From the NCBI GenBank assembly GCA_007922195.1, contig ML682232.1, positions 704,003 to 768,002 of the forward strand: a stretch of DNA of 64,000 nucleotides, in the 5' to 3' direction. Source of the stretch: Podocnemis expansa. Its lineage: Eukaryota; Chordata; Testudines; Podocnemididae. Both the position numbers and the translations under genes were made by a program. The notes beneath the pieces were generated by a model that saw nothing but the letters and a program-made list of their open reading frames with translations, was not told the DNA's origin and did no database searches. The first letter of the stretch is position 1, and every line of letters starts with the position of its first letter. This document shows, in pieces, positions 32,796-43,846 of the stretch.

Positions 32796-32995
32796 TTGAG
32801 AAAAACAAACAAGGAGTCCTGTGACACTTTTAAAGGCTAACAAATTGATTTATTGCATGAGCTTTCTTGGGAGAAAATCCTACTTCCCACAGAAGCTCAT
32901 GTGATAAATAAATTTGTTAGTCTTTAAGAGTGCCATAAATCTCCCTGTTTGGCTTGCTGAACTAGACTAATAGAGCTGCTACTTTGGAACTTGAA
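32796..32995. repeat. Fold-back family repeat (R), both arms
   Basis: The left arm has 'aacaaacaaggagtcctgtg' and 'ggagaaaatcctacttccca'. The right arm has 'ttgttagtctttaagagtgc' and ends 'agctgctactttggaacttg'. This is one of the most complete copies. The arms are inverted relative to each other. Confidence 0.82.
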
Positions 32996-33363
32996 TTAAG
33001 AACTACACCTTATTTCCTGGAAGAGACACAGATTATACATTTCATCTGACCTACATGCTCATCTCTTAGTCATTTGACTTCCCACATACAGCTGTTACCA
33101 CTCCTGGAAATCAAGGAAAGGTGTCGGCAAAGCTATCTTTAATTCCCTTCTGTAACCTTCGGATTCTGGGCAGGTTATGGTTCAAGAAACCCTGCATAAT
33201 TTGGTCAGGCTAGTAGGCTGCTCAAATTTAGAGCTACTTAGTCTGGCTATTGAGTTCTGCACTGCAATATATAGAGATCCTGACCTTGACAAACTCCAGC
33301 CAATCCCTCTACACTAGCAAATTAATCCAGATTAAAGAGTCTTAATTTGGATTTATTTAGCCC

Positions 33364-33683
33364 ATGGCCATACTAGGCCTTCCCTAGTTCAAACTAAGGA
33401 ATGCTTAGTTCAAGCTAATAAGTACTGGCACTTAGTCCAGACTTACGTGCTTAGGTAGAACTTTAGTTCAAACTAGATGCGATGTGGACCAGGACTAACG
33501 CTTAGTTTGGACTTAGGAAGTCTGAACTAACCTGGTTAGTTTGAACTAACTGTGCATTCTAGTACGAACTAAGTGTTAGTTCAGACTAGAACGCACGTTT
33601 AGTTCGAACTAAACTCCAACTTCTTAGTTTAGAGTTAGACTAACAAGTCCCAACTAAGTTTGGCTGATGTAGACATAGCCTTA
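33364..33683. mobile_element. Element with TTAGTTCGAACTAA dyad array
   Basis: About 320 bp with at least ten half or full dyads of 'ttagttcgaactaa' in degenerate forms (for example 33388, 33407, 33464, 33520, 33542, 33575 and 33600). It is bounded on the right by 'gatgtagacatagcctta', an end of the TGTCTACACT type, and on the left by a degenerate 'catggccatactaggcc'. It looks like a satellite-like interior inside a non-autonomous element. Confidence 0.6.
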
Positions 33684-34845
33684 ATGAACTAGGCAACGTT
33701 TGAGGTTTAAGTTTTATACCTTGTATTGAAGTTTTGATCACTGAATATGTATTTTATTTTATTAGTGGAAAAGTTAGAGCCTTCACTGAACATAAAGCAT
33801 GTTTTTACATTCTGACAGATTTTAGGCAAAGCATCTTCATATTTCAAAGTTAATAAGCTCAAACCTTGTATTTTTTTTTCTATAAATGGCTTGGGAGTTA
33901 AATTTTTGCTACTTTTCTAGTTTTGAAAAGAAAGGGTAAGAAAAACCTCATCCAAAACAATTCCTAGTTCTACGTCTGAGGTAACTCAAGTTTGGTATGT
34001 AGCTAGAGTTGTTTGCGCTGATGTTGTGCAATGGCACCACCTGGTGGACATCTTTATTTTACCTGTATTGACACTCAGACTGGAATAAATCTAAAAATGA
34101 TAACACAAAAGCATGGAATTTTTTTTTTTTTTAAATATACTGGAGACTATTTTAGTTTTCATCCATGCTATATTTACTTTGTCACAGTCAGCTGAGGAAG
34201 AATTACAGAAACACAGTTAGCTCTATGGAGCCAAATTCCAAAAGTCATCACATTTAGGCCATGATCTAGAAAGACTTACACATCTAAACACATTGTGAGT
34301 AGCTTTACTGACTTCAAGCCTGTTCCTAAGTCTTTTTGAGGACCGAGGCTTTAAAATGCCCACTTTAAAGAAGTTCTCAGTTATCTGTGTTCTTGTGTTT
34401 GGAAGGTTCACTAGCACAATACAGTGTTCCCAGATTTGTATTATCTACTTTAAACCTGTTTGAAGCACTGACAATTTTTGATAAGGAATTCGCTTTTAAT
34501 ACTGTCCTACACAATTGTGTCATAATAAACTATACTGAAAGGTAGCCACACTACTAGCAATTGATTGATGGTTCTGACTTAGACTGAAAGGAACAATTCC
34601 ATTAATTTCTTTGCCAAAGTTAAAAAGATTCCTGGATTACTCATATAAGTAAGGTGATCAGAATTTGACTCTGTTAAAACTACAATCTTAATTACCTTGC
34701 ATTATCTATCAGTGTACATACTTTCTGAGAGAACAACAGAACTTCTGCAACTTCCCAAGCAAGCTAAGATAGGTAAAGGTTAAGGTTTAAGAACTCCTGG
34801 CCTGCTGGAATTCTCTACTTTCATAGATCGTTTTGCTAGGAATTA
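33684..34845. other. AT-rich DNA
   Basis: No gene supported. At 34245-34340 'ccatgatctagaaagactta' and 'tgacttcaagcctgttccta' resemble the short repeat called at 34850. Confidence 0.35.
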
Positions 34846-34849
34846 AACC

Positions 34850-34965
34850 CCTGATTCAGGAAAGTGGCTCTTTTCAGGAATTAACTTAAGCACATGCTTA
34901 ACTCCACCCATGCTTATATCCAATTTAAATCACATTTCCAGCATAGGGCTGGATTTAAGTACACA
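34850..34965. repeat. Short 'aagcacatgctta' palindromic repeat
   Basis: Reads 'cctgattcaggaaagtggc', 'taagcacatgcttaactcc' and 'catagggctggatttaag'. This pattern, with the dyad 'taagcacatgctta', is typical of an old sauropsid MITE-like repeat. A related copy lies at 37582-37690. Confidence 0.45.
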
Positions 34966-35536
34966 CTTACTTGACTGTTTTTCTGGGTGGGAGGTTAGGA
35001 TAGTATTTTAAAGTTGTTTCTGTGCTTTTCCCTAATTTATAACATCACTTTGGAAATAACAAGGATCACAGGGAACCTGTCTCATCCTGGACTTTTCACT
35101 GGTGCATGTCTTGCTTTCTTTTTGAAAACTGCAAACATCCACTTCAATCCTCTTTTGCAATTTCAAACCCCACAACTCTCAATTGTTTCTGGAAGAGTAT
35201 ATTAAAGCCTGACACAGAGTCAACCAGAATCCTTCGAGATGTTGTAACCCCTGCCTCCAGTATTACTATTGGATCAGTGTGGGTAGCCTCTTGCACCTTC
35301 ATGGAGCCCTGGTACTCTTAGTGGGACTTTATGCAATCACAAAGTTTGCCAGTGCAGGTCTAATGGCTGTGTCAGGTCATTATAATGCTTTGTTTTTCCA
35401 CACATACTGTTGCTTCTGGATAATAGAGAACTTGGTGATTAGCTGGCATTTTGTGGCTAGAGAGGGTGGTTTTATAGATAGCTCTGTAGTAATACTCTTC
35501 AGGATCTCTCTCTGTGAACCTTCCTTGTGTTTTTAG

Positions 35537-35596
35537 GGTGTTTATGCTGAGCAAAGAAAATTGTTGCATGACAAGTCTGCTGTATTTTGGAACTGG
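35537..35596 (+). CDS. Candidate internal exon, unidentified gene
   Basis: A pyrimidine-rich acceptor 'ccttccttgtgtttttag' is followed by 60 bases without a stop and a donor 'aactgg|gtaaaa'. In phase 0 it reads 'VYAEQRKLLHDKSAVFWNW', which is protein-like in composition. The same frame stays open to 35699 if the donor is not used. The exon at 39059 begins in the same phase. No family was recognised, and one short exon can arise by chance. Confidence 0.28.
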
Positions 35597-35985
35597 GTAA
35601 AAGTCACCACCCACATGTGTAAATACATCCCTGAAAACTTCTTGAGTTGGTTTATATTTGGAAGTATGTTTCTGCCAAATACTGATACTATCTTCTGAGA
35701 AAACGTTTGGTACTGTCTAACAAGTTAAAAGAAAAACTACATAGACCATATTTTCAGTTACAAGGCCATTGCAGAGTTGGATAAGGGTTTATTGTCCTAT
35801 AGCAGTAGTTTATACACCCCCAGCATTCTGTGGTTAAGAAGTGAAGATAACACTGACACTGAGCTCACAAACTCTGTTTCTGACGAGGACCACACTCTTG
35901 TGAAGTGCCTCTTTATTTGTACTGAACTGCAGACTCCTTGCATTAAGAGTTAATTCAGCATTCCAGTTTGCTGTACATTAGGAAA

Positions 35986-36060
35986 TTAGATTGGCATAAC
36001 TATGTCACTTAGAGGGGTGAAAAACCCACACCCCCGAATAGAGCAGTTAAGCCAATCTAA
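35986..36060. repeat. Palindromic centre of a TGTCTACACT-family element
   Basis: The perfect 10-base arms 'ttagattggc' (35986-35995) and 'gccaatctaa' (36051-36060) enclose a second dyad 'ggggtg...cacccc'. The same centre recurs at 37012-37080 and 55905-55970. Confidence 0.6.
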
Positions 36061-36146
36061 TCTCTGGGGTAGACAGTACCAGGATGATGGGAGAATTCTC
36101 CTGTCAACCTAGCTACCGCCTGTTGGAGTGGCAGAACCCATCCCAT

Positions 36147-36691
36147 CAAGAGTTAAAGTATAATTTGGTGGGCCCCGGAACTGTCCTAAATTGGCTGGGC
36201 CCCCCTTGTGCTGGTGCAGGCCCCTTCATATCCCCAGCTCCTGCCCCCCACCACAGCTCCTGCACCTCCATACCAGCTCCTGCCCCCACCTCCTGCCCCT
36301 CCCACGCTTACCCCCCCCTTACCTGGCTGCCATGGGGAGGGGCCCAAGCCCAGGCTGAGGCTTTGGCCTAGAGCCTGGTCTCACTGAGCATGTTCAGTGA
36401 GAGCAGGCGGGGGGGGGGGAGTGGAGTTTTTAGAACTCCCTGCCCTGCCGGAACGCGGCAGAACGCAGTTCTGGGGCAAGCTATTTTTAGGGGTTCAGTG
36501 TTCTGGCCCCTAAAAATAGAAAACGAAGCCAGAAAGATGTGTTCCAGGGCCTACTATTCTTAAATGGTGGGCCCCAGAATGCAGCAATCTGGCTCCATTT
36601 TCTATTTTTAGGCAGCCTGGAACACTTAAACCCTAAAAATAGGGGGCCCTGGAATGGCGTTCCCCTGCATTCTGGCTAACTTTAGCCCTTG
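36147..36691 (+). mobile_element. CAGGGGTTAAAG-family hAT-like element
   Basis: The left end is 'CAAGAGTTAAAGTATAA' and the right end is 'GCTAACTTTAGCCCTTG'. The target duplication catcccat is exact at 36139-36146 and 36692-36699. The interior carries the two-palindrome cassette ('ctcactgagcatgttcagtg' at 36382-36401; 'gagtttttagaactccc' at 36425) and the 'ctatttttagggg/cccctaaaaatag' unit at 36480-36520. Confidence 0.9.
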
Positions 36692-36859
36692 CATCCCATC
36701 AATGAAAGTAGTGCCTTCACTGATGCAATGAAGAAACACTGCAGAAGCATTTCAAGTGTAAAGAAGTCCTCATTCTTTGATAACTTTGAAGAGAGAGGAT
36801 GTGACACCGATTTAAAAGAATGGTTCTTTCAACTGATTTAGTTAAATTGGTATAAAAAC

Positions 36860-37104
36860 AAAGGGCTTGTCTACACTTTAAATACTGCAGTATATACATT
36901 GCCTACTCCTACAGGAGGGCTTCTCCCATTAGTGCAAGTAAGCTACCTCCCCAACAGACTGTAGCTAGGAACTCTCTGCCCGACACGGCGTTGTCTACAC
37001 AGGAGGGTAGGTCGGTATAACTATGTTGCTCAGGCCTGGGATCTTTGACGCCCCCGAGTGATGTAGTTATGCCAATATAGGTCTGTAGTGTAGACCAGAC
37101 CTAA
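36860..37104. mobile_element. TGTCTACACT-family element, both ends
   Basis: The left 'aagggcttgtctacact' and right 'agtgtagaccagacctaa' form an imperfect terminal inverted repeat about 245 bp apart. The interior includes the dyad 'ggtataactatgttgctcag / cgagtgatgtagttatgcc'. It is non-coding. The superfamily is unproven; a Harbinger link is possible because a Myb/SANT-like gene near 54 kb lies among the same ends. Confidence 0.6.
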
Positions 37105-39058
37105 GCTACTTTAAAAAATAGACTCAGATTCCTAAGTTACTTTGCCTCAACTGATTTACTTTTTTAAACAGTTCTCCAATTCTGGTAGAAGCTTAAAAGC
37201 TGAAGGAAATTCCTGTATTGTACTCATGTATTCCACACACTGAAAACTGCAGGTGTTGGAATGACAATGAGGCAAATGGAGCCTTTCCTTGAGGAAATAC
37301 CTTATTTTGGTGTACACAAGGCATAAATATAATAATTTAAACTAACGAAACTCCCCTTTCATCTGTGGGCCCTCTGATACCTGATTTAACTAATACATGA
37401 ACTATTTATGTTTTAGTATAGGTGCAGGCACACCCAGGCACTGAGGAAGACTGCTTTTTTCCATCTGTGTTAGGCCCAGTCCTTGTATACAAGTAGAGTT
37501 CCATTCAGTATGGATTACCTTGCACTTGTATGCTAAATTTCATGTGTTTTAACATTGTCAGTTAGGTAAGGATCAGCAGGTAAGGCCTGATACAGAAGAA
37601 TATTCAAGTATGTGCTTAAATTGAATTGTGAATAATCCTGGGGCTAACCAGGTACTTGAAGCCAGTGGAACTACTCTTATGCGTAAAGCAACTTCAGGAA
37701 CTTGCGCCTACATCTCACTGGTGGGGGGAGGGGGAAGGAAACTGATGGATTAAAAATTAATATACAACTTCCCTTCATATGCTCTTCTTCACAATGAAAC
37801 TAGGTATTTCTACTGCATGTGTCTAGTACTGAACTATCTATACATATAACATTAGCACATTCTTAGTTCTAATCTCTGTTAAAAGCCTTGTCTGACTATT
37901 CTGGACAGGCTTAGTATGAGGAAACATTACTGTATCTGAAAAGGAAACTGAATTTAAATTTTAATATCATGCTTAAGAATCAATGCCTATGTTAAGTATA
38001 GGAGCTCTGTCATTCATGTTTATTTCACGACTGCTGCTTGTTGCCATGAATGGAAATAGGCTGATGGTGAGGAGTGTTATGATGGTGCATTGCCTCTGTT
38101 AAAAGTGTCATCACAGTTACTGTGTCAGGCAAGGTAGAGACAGAGGGGTGCTTTCTAGTAAATTTGTCCTTCTTCAGGCACAACGCTGCAAGAAAGAAAC
38201 AATTTCTTCTAATTAGGAAATAAATTTTAAGCGGTGAAAGAAGTAAAAGCTTAAAGACTGTGCTTGTAAGGGAGAGATGTTTTCAGAAGAATTAGGGCAA
38301 TGGAGGATTATTGTTAAGCCTCTGATTGAGATCTCAGACTTTCATCAGTTCTGTGGCAATGCAAGCCAGAAACCAAAGACTCAAACACATCTCCAGAATA
38401 GATATCTTTGAGAATGCAAATAAAAATGACCTTGAATTTAGCATTTGGATATAATAAATTATAAATTGAGTTGAGGAGGAGGTATGTGTATCGTCAGCCT
38501 GTTTGCTTTGAGAATCAGAGAAAAATAATGAGGCTGTTGCTTTTAGTTTTGATTTCTCAGTTAAAATCCCAAAATATTTACAGATTTCCAGAGCAGAGTG
38601 TGAATTATCCTTTAGATGAGAGCAACTCTTTCTAGAGCTTGCTTTCTGAAGCCTCCCTGACTATAATCAGCTTAGATCCTTTAATGGAGACAAATCTCTC
38701 AATTACCTGATCAGATCCTAGCATAGTTGTGCTCATGTATGACAAGCTGAGCAACTTGTATAAGGGTGTTCAAAACAAAAGTGTCTAGTATAAAGATGGT
38801 TTCCAGTAAAACTATTTCAAGCAGCTTTACCATTTGAGGTGCTTGTTAAGTGGTTTTGAGATAGAAGAAAGTTCATTAAGCAATTGTTAAACAACAAGTA
38901 ATTCAGATCTGTCAGAGAGTTGGTTAACAAATGGATAAAATGGGAAAGTAATAAAGAAGATTAGGGAACCTGGTATAAGTGTTAGCAAGCTTGCATGCTG
39001 CCACTTTAAATTCACAAATTATGACATGTAAGCTTTATGTTTGTATATTTGCCTGCAG
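37105..39058. other. AT-rich DNA, candidate intron
   Basis: No exon or transposon pair recognised. It would be intronic if the exons at 35537 and 39059 belong to one transcript. Confidence 0.3.
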
Positions 39059-39163
39059 GATGTTCCCTCTCCTGTATTTGCAGGTTTTCAGCAAGTAATG
39101 CCGGTACATCCAACCATTTATCAGCCACAACATATTGAGGTCACAAGTCCCCAGCCTCATTAA
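39059..39163 (+). CDS. Candidate terminal coding exon, unidentified gene
   Basis: A strong acceptor 'tatgtttgtatatttgcctgcag' in two parts (poly-pyrimidine/T-rich tract, then CAG at 39056-39058) opens a 34-codon phase-0 frame ending in TAA (39161-39163). It contains 'FQQVMPVHPTIYQPQHIEV', a low-complexity Pro/Gln-rich C-terminal style. No repeat match was noticed, which is unusual in this window. A second AG at 39081-39082 is an alternative acceptor. The gene was not recognised. Confidence 0.35.
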   Translation, partial: DVPSPVFAGFQQVMPVHPTIYQPQHIEVTSPQPH

Positions 39164-40670
39164 GAAACAGTGAGCCAATTGGAAAAAAAACAAAAAAACA
39201 AAAAAAACCTCCCCTCTCCCCCAGGACCTTGGAACATATGGTGCAGGAGTAATATAGTTAATTTTGAAACACTCAGATCTAAAGAGGAGGCTAAGCTGTT
39301 AGGCAAAATGAGGGTAACATGAAGAGTATTTAGGGATCTGGCAATAGTGTCAAGCAATTTTGTTGTTTTGAGTTATAGTATCTGCAGGCTAGAACTTCAA
39401 AAGCATACGTATGTTTTTCAAGACTTTTACCTTGAGAGATAAGAGTAACACAGTGAAATGCTTTAATTTAATTATATGAACAGGAGCAAGGCTGAACTCC
39501 AAAGTGGAAACTTCTCAGAACTTCACAAAACCATTCTCATACTGACTAGAAAGCGACAACACTCTCAAACATTGTAACATAAGATAGGAACATTACCTCA
39601 TCAGAGCTCTTGTTATGGCCTGAAAACATACTACCTAGCAACTGCAGAAGAGAAAGAAAGCTTCTGATTAACCCTTTTGTGCAGCTAACATACACCACGT
39701 ATTTTAATATATGCTTGCTTCTGCACTCAAGAAGACTGGCTATGTCGTGTTCTGCCATCCCAAGCTTAAAGAAAACCCCACGGAGGATGCTAAAGCACCA
39801 GAAAGTACTGGTTATTGGTGTGCCAGTTATGATGAAGCCTCACAGGAATCGTGTTCTGGTCATCTTTTCTCTTTGCGTATCAGGAACCTGCCATGGTGCA
39901 ATCTGCCCGAGTCCTCTCAGGTCTCCACACTCCTACCCTCTTCTTGGCACAGCCAGACAGGATGGAAGCGCCTTTGGAGGGGTCTGCCACTCCTGGGCTC
40001 TCCCCACACCTATGAAATAGTCTCCTTCATCTGAGCCTGGAGGGTTTAGCACTTATGCTCCATCAGGGATTCCCCTTGTGGGGGGAATCCATGGGGCCCT
40101 GGGGAATCCTTCCATGCCCCAGTGGGCTGTGCACCCCACCTCTACGAGTCAGAGCAACTACCAGCCAGTGTGGAAGTCAGAAGGGTTCGTTAGTTCTCAG
40201 AGTCACAGCGTAGGAAGGCTGGGCTAGCACACTGATTAGCAGTCACAGCAACAATCGCCTGAACAGGTCTCTTCTTGGGGTGTCCTCCCTACCATGCCCC
40301 TCGTGAAGGACTGATCTCTGTCCCCTAGTCACCCTCAGACCAGAGCTTTAGCTCCTCCCAGTCCTTTTCTTCCTTCCTGGGCTATGTGGCCACTCCCCTG
40401 ATCTTTACCTCCCCTAGCCTGTACAGTTGGTCAGGGCAGAGGCAGAGGGTCCTGCCTACTGTGGCTGGGGGAGGCCCAAACACCCTCTAATGGTCTCTGC
40501 AGTAGTAACATATGCAGGTCCCATCACCGATATACATGAATAATGCATATGGAGAAACTGAGGCACAAACAGTACTCAGAGAAAATTCCCAAAGTAGCTG
40601 CACTTCATCACAACAATCTCTCTTGAGCTGCTCATGGGACTGACATCAAAATATGGTAGCAATTCTAGTA
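39164..40670. other. Possible 3' UTR, then unassigned GC-moderate DNA
   Basis: Directly after the candidate stop lies A-rich DNA (39181-39206). The overlapping frames at 39610-40034 read like protein in places ('LKKTGYVVFCHPKLKENP') but lack a recognised family. From 40040 to 40620 the DNA is richer in GC and may be an unrecognised repeat; it ends with 'ggagaaactgaggcaca', a MIR-like wording. Confidence 0.3.
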
Positions 40671-40678
40671 ATTTAGAA

Positions 40679-40864
40679 CAGTGGTTTTCAAACTTTTTCC
40701 TCAGGATCCAGCTGAAAAAAATTATTTACGTCTGTGACCTAACAACTACATCTTCGAGCAATGCATTCCAGTCTTTTGGCAGCAGCAACAGGAGGTGCTG
40801 CAACCTAGTACCTGAGAGCTTGTGACCCAGTACTGGGACCTGACTCATGGTTTGAAAACCACTG
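40679..40864 (+). mobile_element. Small hAT-like MITE (CAGTGGTTTTCAAAC)
   Basis: The left end 'CAGTGGTTTTCAAACTTTTT' and right end 'GGTTTGAAAACCACTG' are 186 bp apart. The flanks atttagaa (40671-40678) and gtttagaa (40865-40872) match at 7 of 8. Its wording is close to Charlie-type MITEs common in amniotes. Confidence 0.85.
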
Positions 40865-40872
40865 GTTTAGAA

Positions 40873-41670
40873 TAACTGTCTTGCACAGGAGGCAGCCAGA
40901 GCCCAACACCATTAGCTTAGGTGGAGAAGGGATATTTAATGGGGTTAGAACAAAGGCAGTGAGGCAGAAGTGGGCAATGGCCCCATTTTTTCTGCACTAG
41001 CAGGTGGGCAAGTACCAGAGCAGGAGTGGGGCGAGCACGCTGTGCCTTGTTTTTGGTAGCATCAGTGCCTGCTCCTGTAGCACACCTGAGAGTATTCTTC
41101 CTGACTTTGCTGTCCATGACTCTGTAGAATGACCTACTGGTGTTGTGAACCTCTCTATGCACCCATGCATGGAGTCAAAAAAATCTGTTAGCAGCATCAG
41201 GGACTTTGCAGCTACAGCCCTGGCCTCGTTCTTAAAATAAATAAATTTCAGAGACCACAGTTTGCTCTGTGTTGCTCCCAAGCCATTTCCACTGACTTCA
41301 GAGGTTTACCATCCTTGAAAATTTTGCAGGATTGTCTTGAAGCTGTTAAGCAAGTATTACAACAGGCTAGACCCTTCCTCAGATCTCTCACGTAATCAAT
41401 GGCACATACTTCTACTTTCCAGCCATCTCACCATCAACCTACAACAGGCTAAGAATGATTTTTTTTTTCTCCTTAACGTGAAATTTCTGTGGCTGTGCAA
41501 AGTGGACACATTTTGTCTATGAAGCTGTCTTTGATTGGTGCCTCTTTTGGCAGTCTGGTTTCTCTCGTGCCCTGTAATTCTTTCCAGGAGACACCTCCTG
41601 ACTCTCTTTTTTTCCCCCTCCATCTGGAAACATTTATTTTCATTTGGCAACTTCGTCCTTCTGTTTTAGC
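40873..41670. other. Non-coding DNA, nothing recognised
   Basis: The overlapping minus-strand frames at 40917-41281 show no family motif. Confidence 0.35.
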
Positions 41671-41674
41671 TATT

Positions 41675-41746
41675 GGGTGAAATCCTGTTTCCATTTAAGT
41701 CAGTGGGAGTTTTGCTATTGACTTCAATGGGGCCCGGATTTTATCT
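41675..41746. repeat. Short palindromic GGTGAAATCCTG repeat
   Basis: 'gggtgaaatcctg' on the left and 'cccggattttatc' on the right are inverted copies. Between them 'tttaagtcagtggg' and 'ttgacttcaatgggg' form a second dyad. It has the same design as 52383-52455. This is probably an old MITE. Confidence 0.55.
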
Positions 41747-43353
41747 ACTGTATTTAAAAATACCTAAATACAGAAATACGGAAAACTTGTTAGTTTCAGA
41801 ATACTGCAGCATTTTGTGGCTTATTTCTGTTAAAATGTCAGTGTTGGAAAATTAGCACTAAAAGGGATTGCTACTTTTTATCTCTGCTATGATTGTATAA
41901 ATAACCCTGATTTCATTTACTCTTTTCATTAAATGAATTCCCATCTTTGCAAGGTAGAGTGTAGATTACATTTTCTTTATTTTCAAAAAGTTAACAAAAC
42001 ACTATTCAGCTAAGAGATGGAGGCCAATACAAGTGTTTGCTTAAAATCTCATTAAAAATTCCAGTAATAAATACTCTTCAAGGCTTTGAAGGCTTTTTCT
42101 AAACACATCTGTTCAGATTCAGAATTCAGCAGTGTCATTGGCTCTTTTTCTTTAGTGCTACAATAATTATAAAATTTTCAAACTTGTTTTCATTCTTCTC
42201 ACCTGTCATGCTGATGTAAATCAGAAATGGGCCACACTTGCAAGGTATGGACCCTAGTATCAGTCTGAACTCTGGAAGTCACTGTAGAAACATCAAATCA
42301 GAATGGTAGAAATGTACTCACTTTGCATGTATGTAAATAGCCACAGGGTGCAGGTCAGGGGAGAACCAGGCACTGTATTTTTAATACATAAGCTCAAAGG
42401 AGAAAATTATGACTGAACTTTAAAACTTAACTGCATTTCTCAACCCTTGAGCTGAGGATTTCTCAACCATAAGTATTATATTAATGCTGATTTTTTATGC
42501 AAGTTATAAACAAACACTGTATATTAAATGAGTCAGTTAAGGTTTCATAGTTTTGTTTTCACTGACTTTCAGACCATCTGTTATCTAAAGAATTTCTAAA
42601 GAGGTGACATTTTTCAGTCCATGCATTAAGTAGTTGTGGATACTACTAGTGTAACTCTTCTGTATATTGGCTGTGATGCTTATGTTTCATTCTCTTTATC
42701 AATACAATTAAACATCTATTGGATCTCAAGGCTTGGCTGATGCTTTAGTTTTGAATTGACATGTTTAGCTGTTAGTCTAAAGCTTTTAAGAAATTCCCCA
42801 TTTATTTGCAGTCAAATTATGAAAATGTATTCAAGTTTTCTTCTTCACAGGCTGAGAGTTGCTATCATAAAGCTTCAAGGCACCTGACTGCTGAAGAACC
42901 GTTTGGCACATGTCAACTGGTAACCAATACTTCATTTTTCATCTTTTTCCAAGCTGATGTCATATACACTGGAATCTCCTATTCTAGGCAACAGGATGGT
43001 AGGAGCTTTTCAGTGGACAGCTTATAACAGGCAATCAGCACTACCTAAGAAACAATTTCTGGTTGTTCTGTGCTGGAGAGGCACCAAATGCCCAGTAAAA
43101 CTTGCTTACAGAATTCTTCATTTACATTTAATAAAACACAACATTCACGTACTGGCAGAGAGAACACTCAAAGCTCCACAGAACAGGGCCTCTTAGTGGG
43201 GACACGTGAGTCAAGTCAGTATCCCAGAGTAGACTCGACCCCTGTTCTGTCCATGCCATTGTTAAATGGAGCATTGACATAGGCCAAGGCACTGAATGCT
43301 AGTTCTGAGTTCATATGGATCCAGTAGCTGGAAACCTCAACATAGGGGTCAGG
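41747..43353. other. AT-rich DNA with one weak exon-like segment
   Basis: At 42851-42919 a 69-base open segment ('AESCYHKASRHLTAEEPFG') sits between 'ttttcttcttcacag' and 'ctg|gtaacc', the form of a phase-0 exon. It is downstream of the stop at 39161 and unrecognised, so it is only noted. Confidence 0.25.
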
Positions 43354-43361
43354 GGCACAAA

Positions 43362-43838
43362 CAATGTTCCCTCTAGGGCCCTGAGACAGCTGAGCAACTT
43401 ATGTTGCTTGCTGCACTCCCCCCCGGGTCTGATCCTGCTCTCCTGGTCAGTCGCCCAATCCTGTCCCGTCCCGCCCCCCCACTCTGCTCCCCGCAAGCAG
43501 CCCAATCCCCACCCTAACCTGCTCCCCTGATAACTCCTGCAGCTGGCCTGACCCTCAACCCTCTGCAACCTTACCCGGCCCACAGAGCAGCGTAGCTGAG
43601 CCAGGGCTCCTTCGGCTGGAGGAAGCACCGATGGAGCATGCTCAGACCTTCTGAGCGTGCTCTGTCAGAGCTTCTCTCAGTGGGAGTTTTAAAAACTGCC
43701 AGCACCAGAGGAGCTCTCAGCCGCCCAGAAGACACAGTCTTCCAGCCAGGTACGAACCCTGGCTGCTGGATGTGCGCAGCCGGCAGCGTTTCCTGTGCTA
43801 GACAGTGGTGAGGGCCACGCAGCTTACAGGAAACATTG
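43362..43838 (+). mobile_element. hAT-like element (CAATGTTCCCTC ends) with GC cassette
   Basis: The left end is 'CAATGTTCCCTCTAGGG' and the right end is 'TACAGGAAACATTG'. The target duplication ggcacaaa is exact at 43354-43361 and 43839-43846. Unlike the other copies of this terminal family, the interior is GC-rich: 'ggagcatgctcaga', 'gggagttttaaaaactgcc' and 'agaagacacagtcttcc'. The termini match 15343-15694 while the interior matches 8236-8874. Confidence 0.88.
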
Positions 43839-43846
43839 GGCACAAA

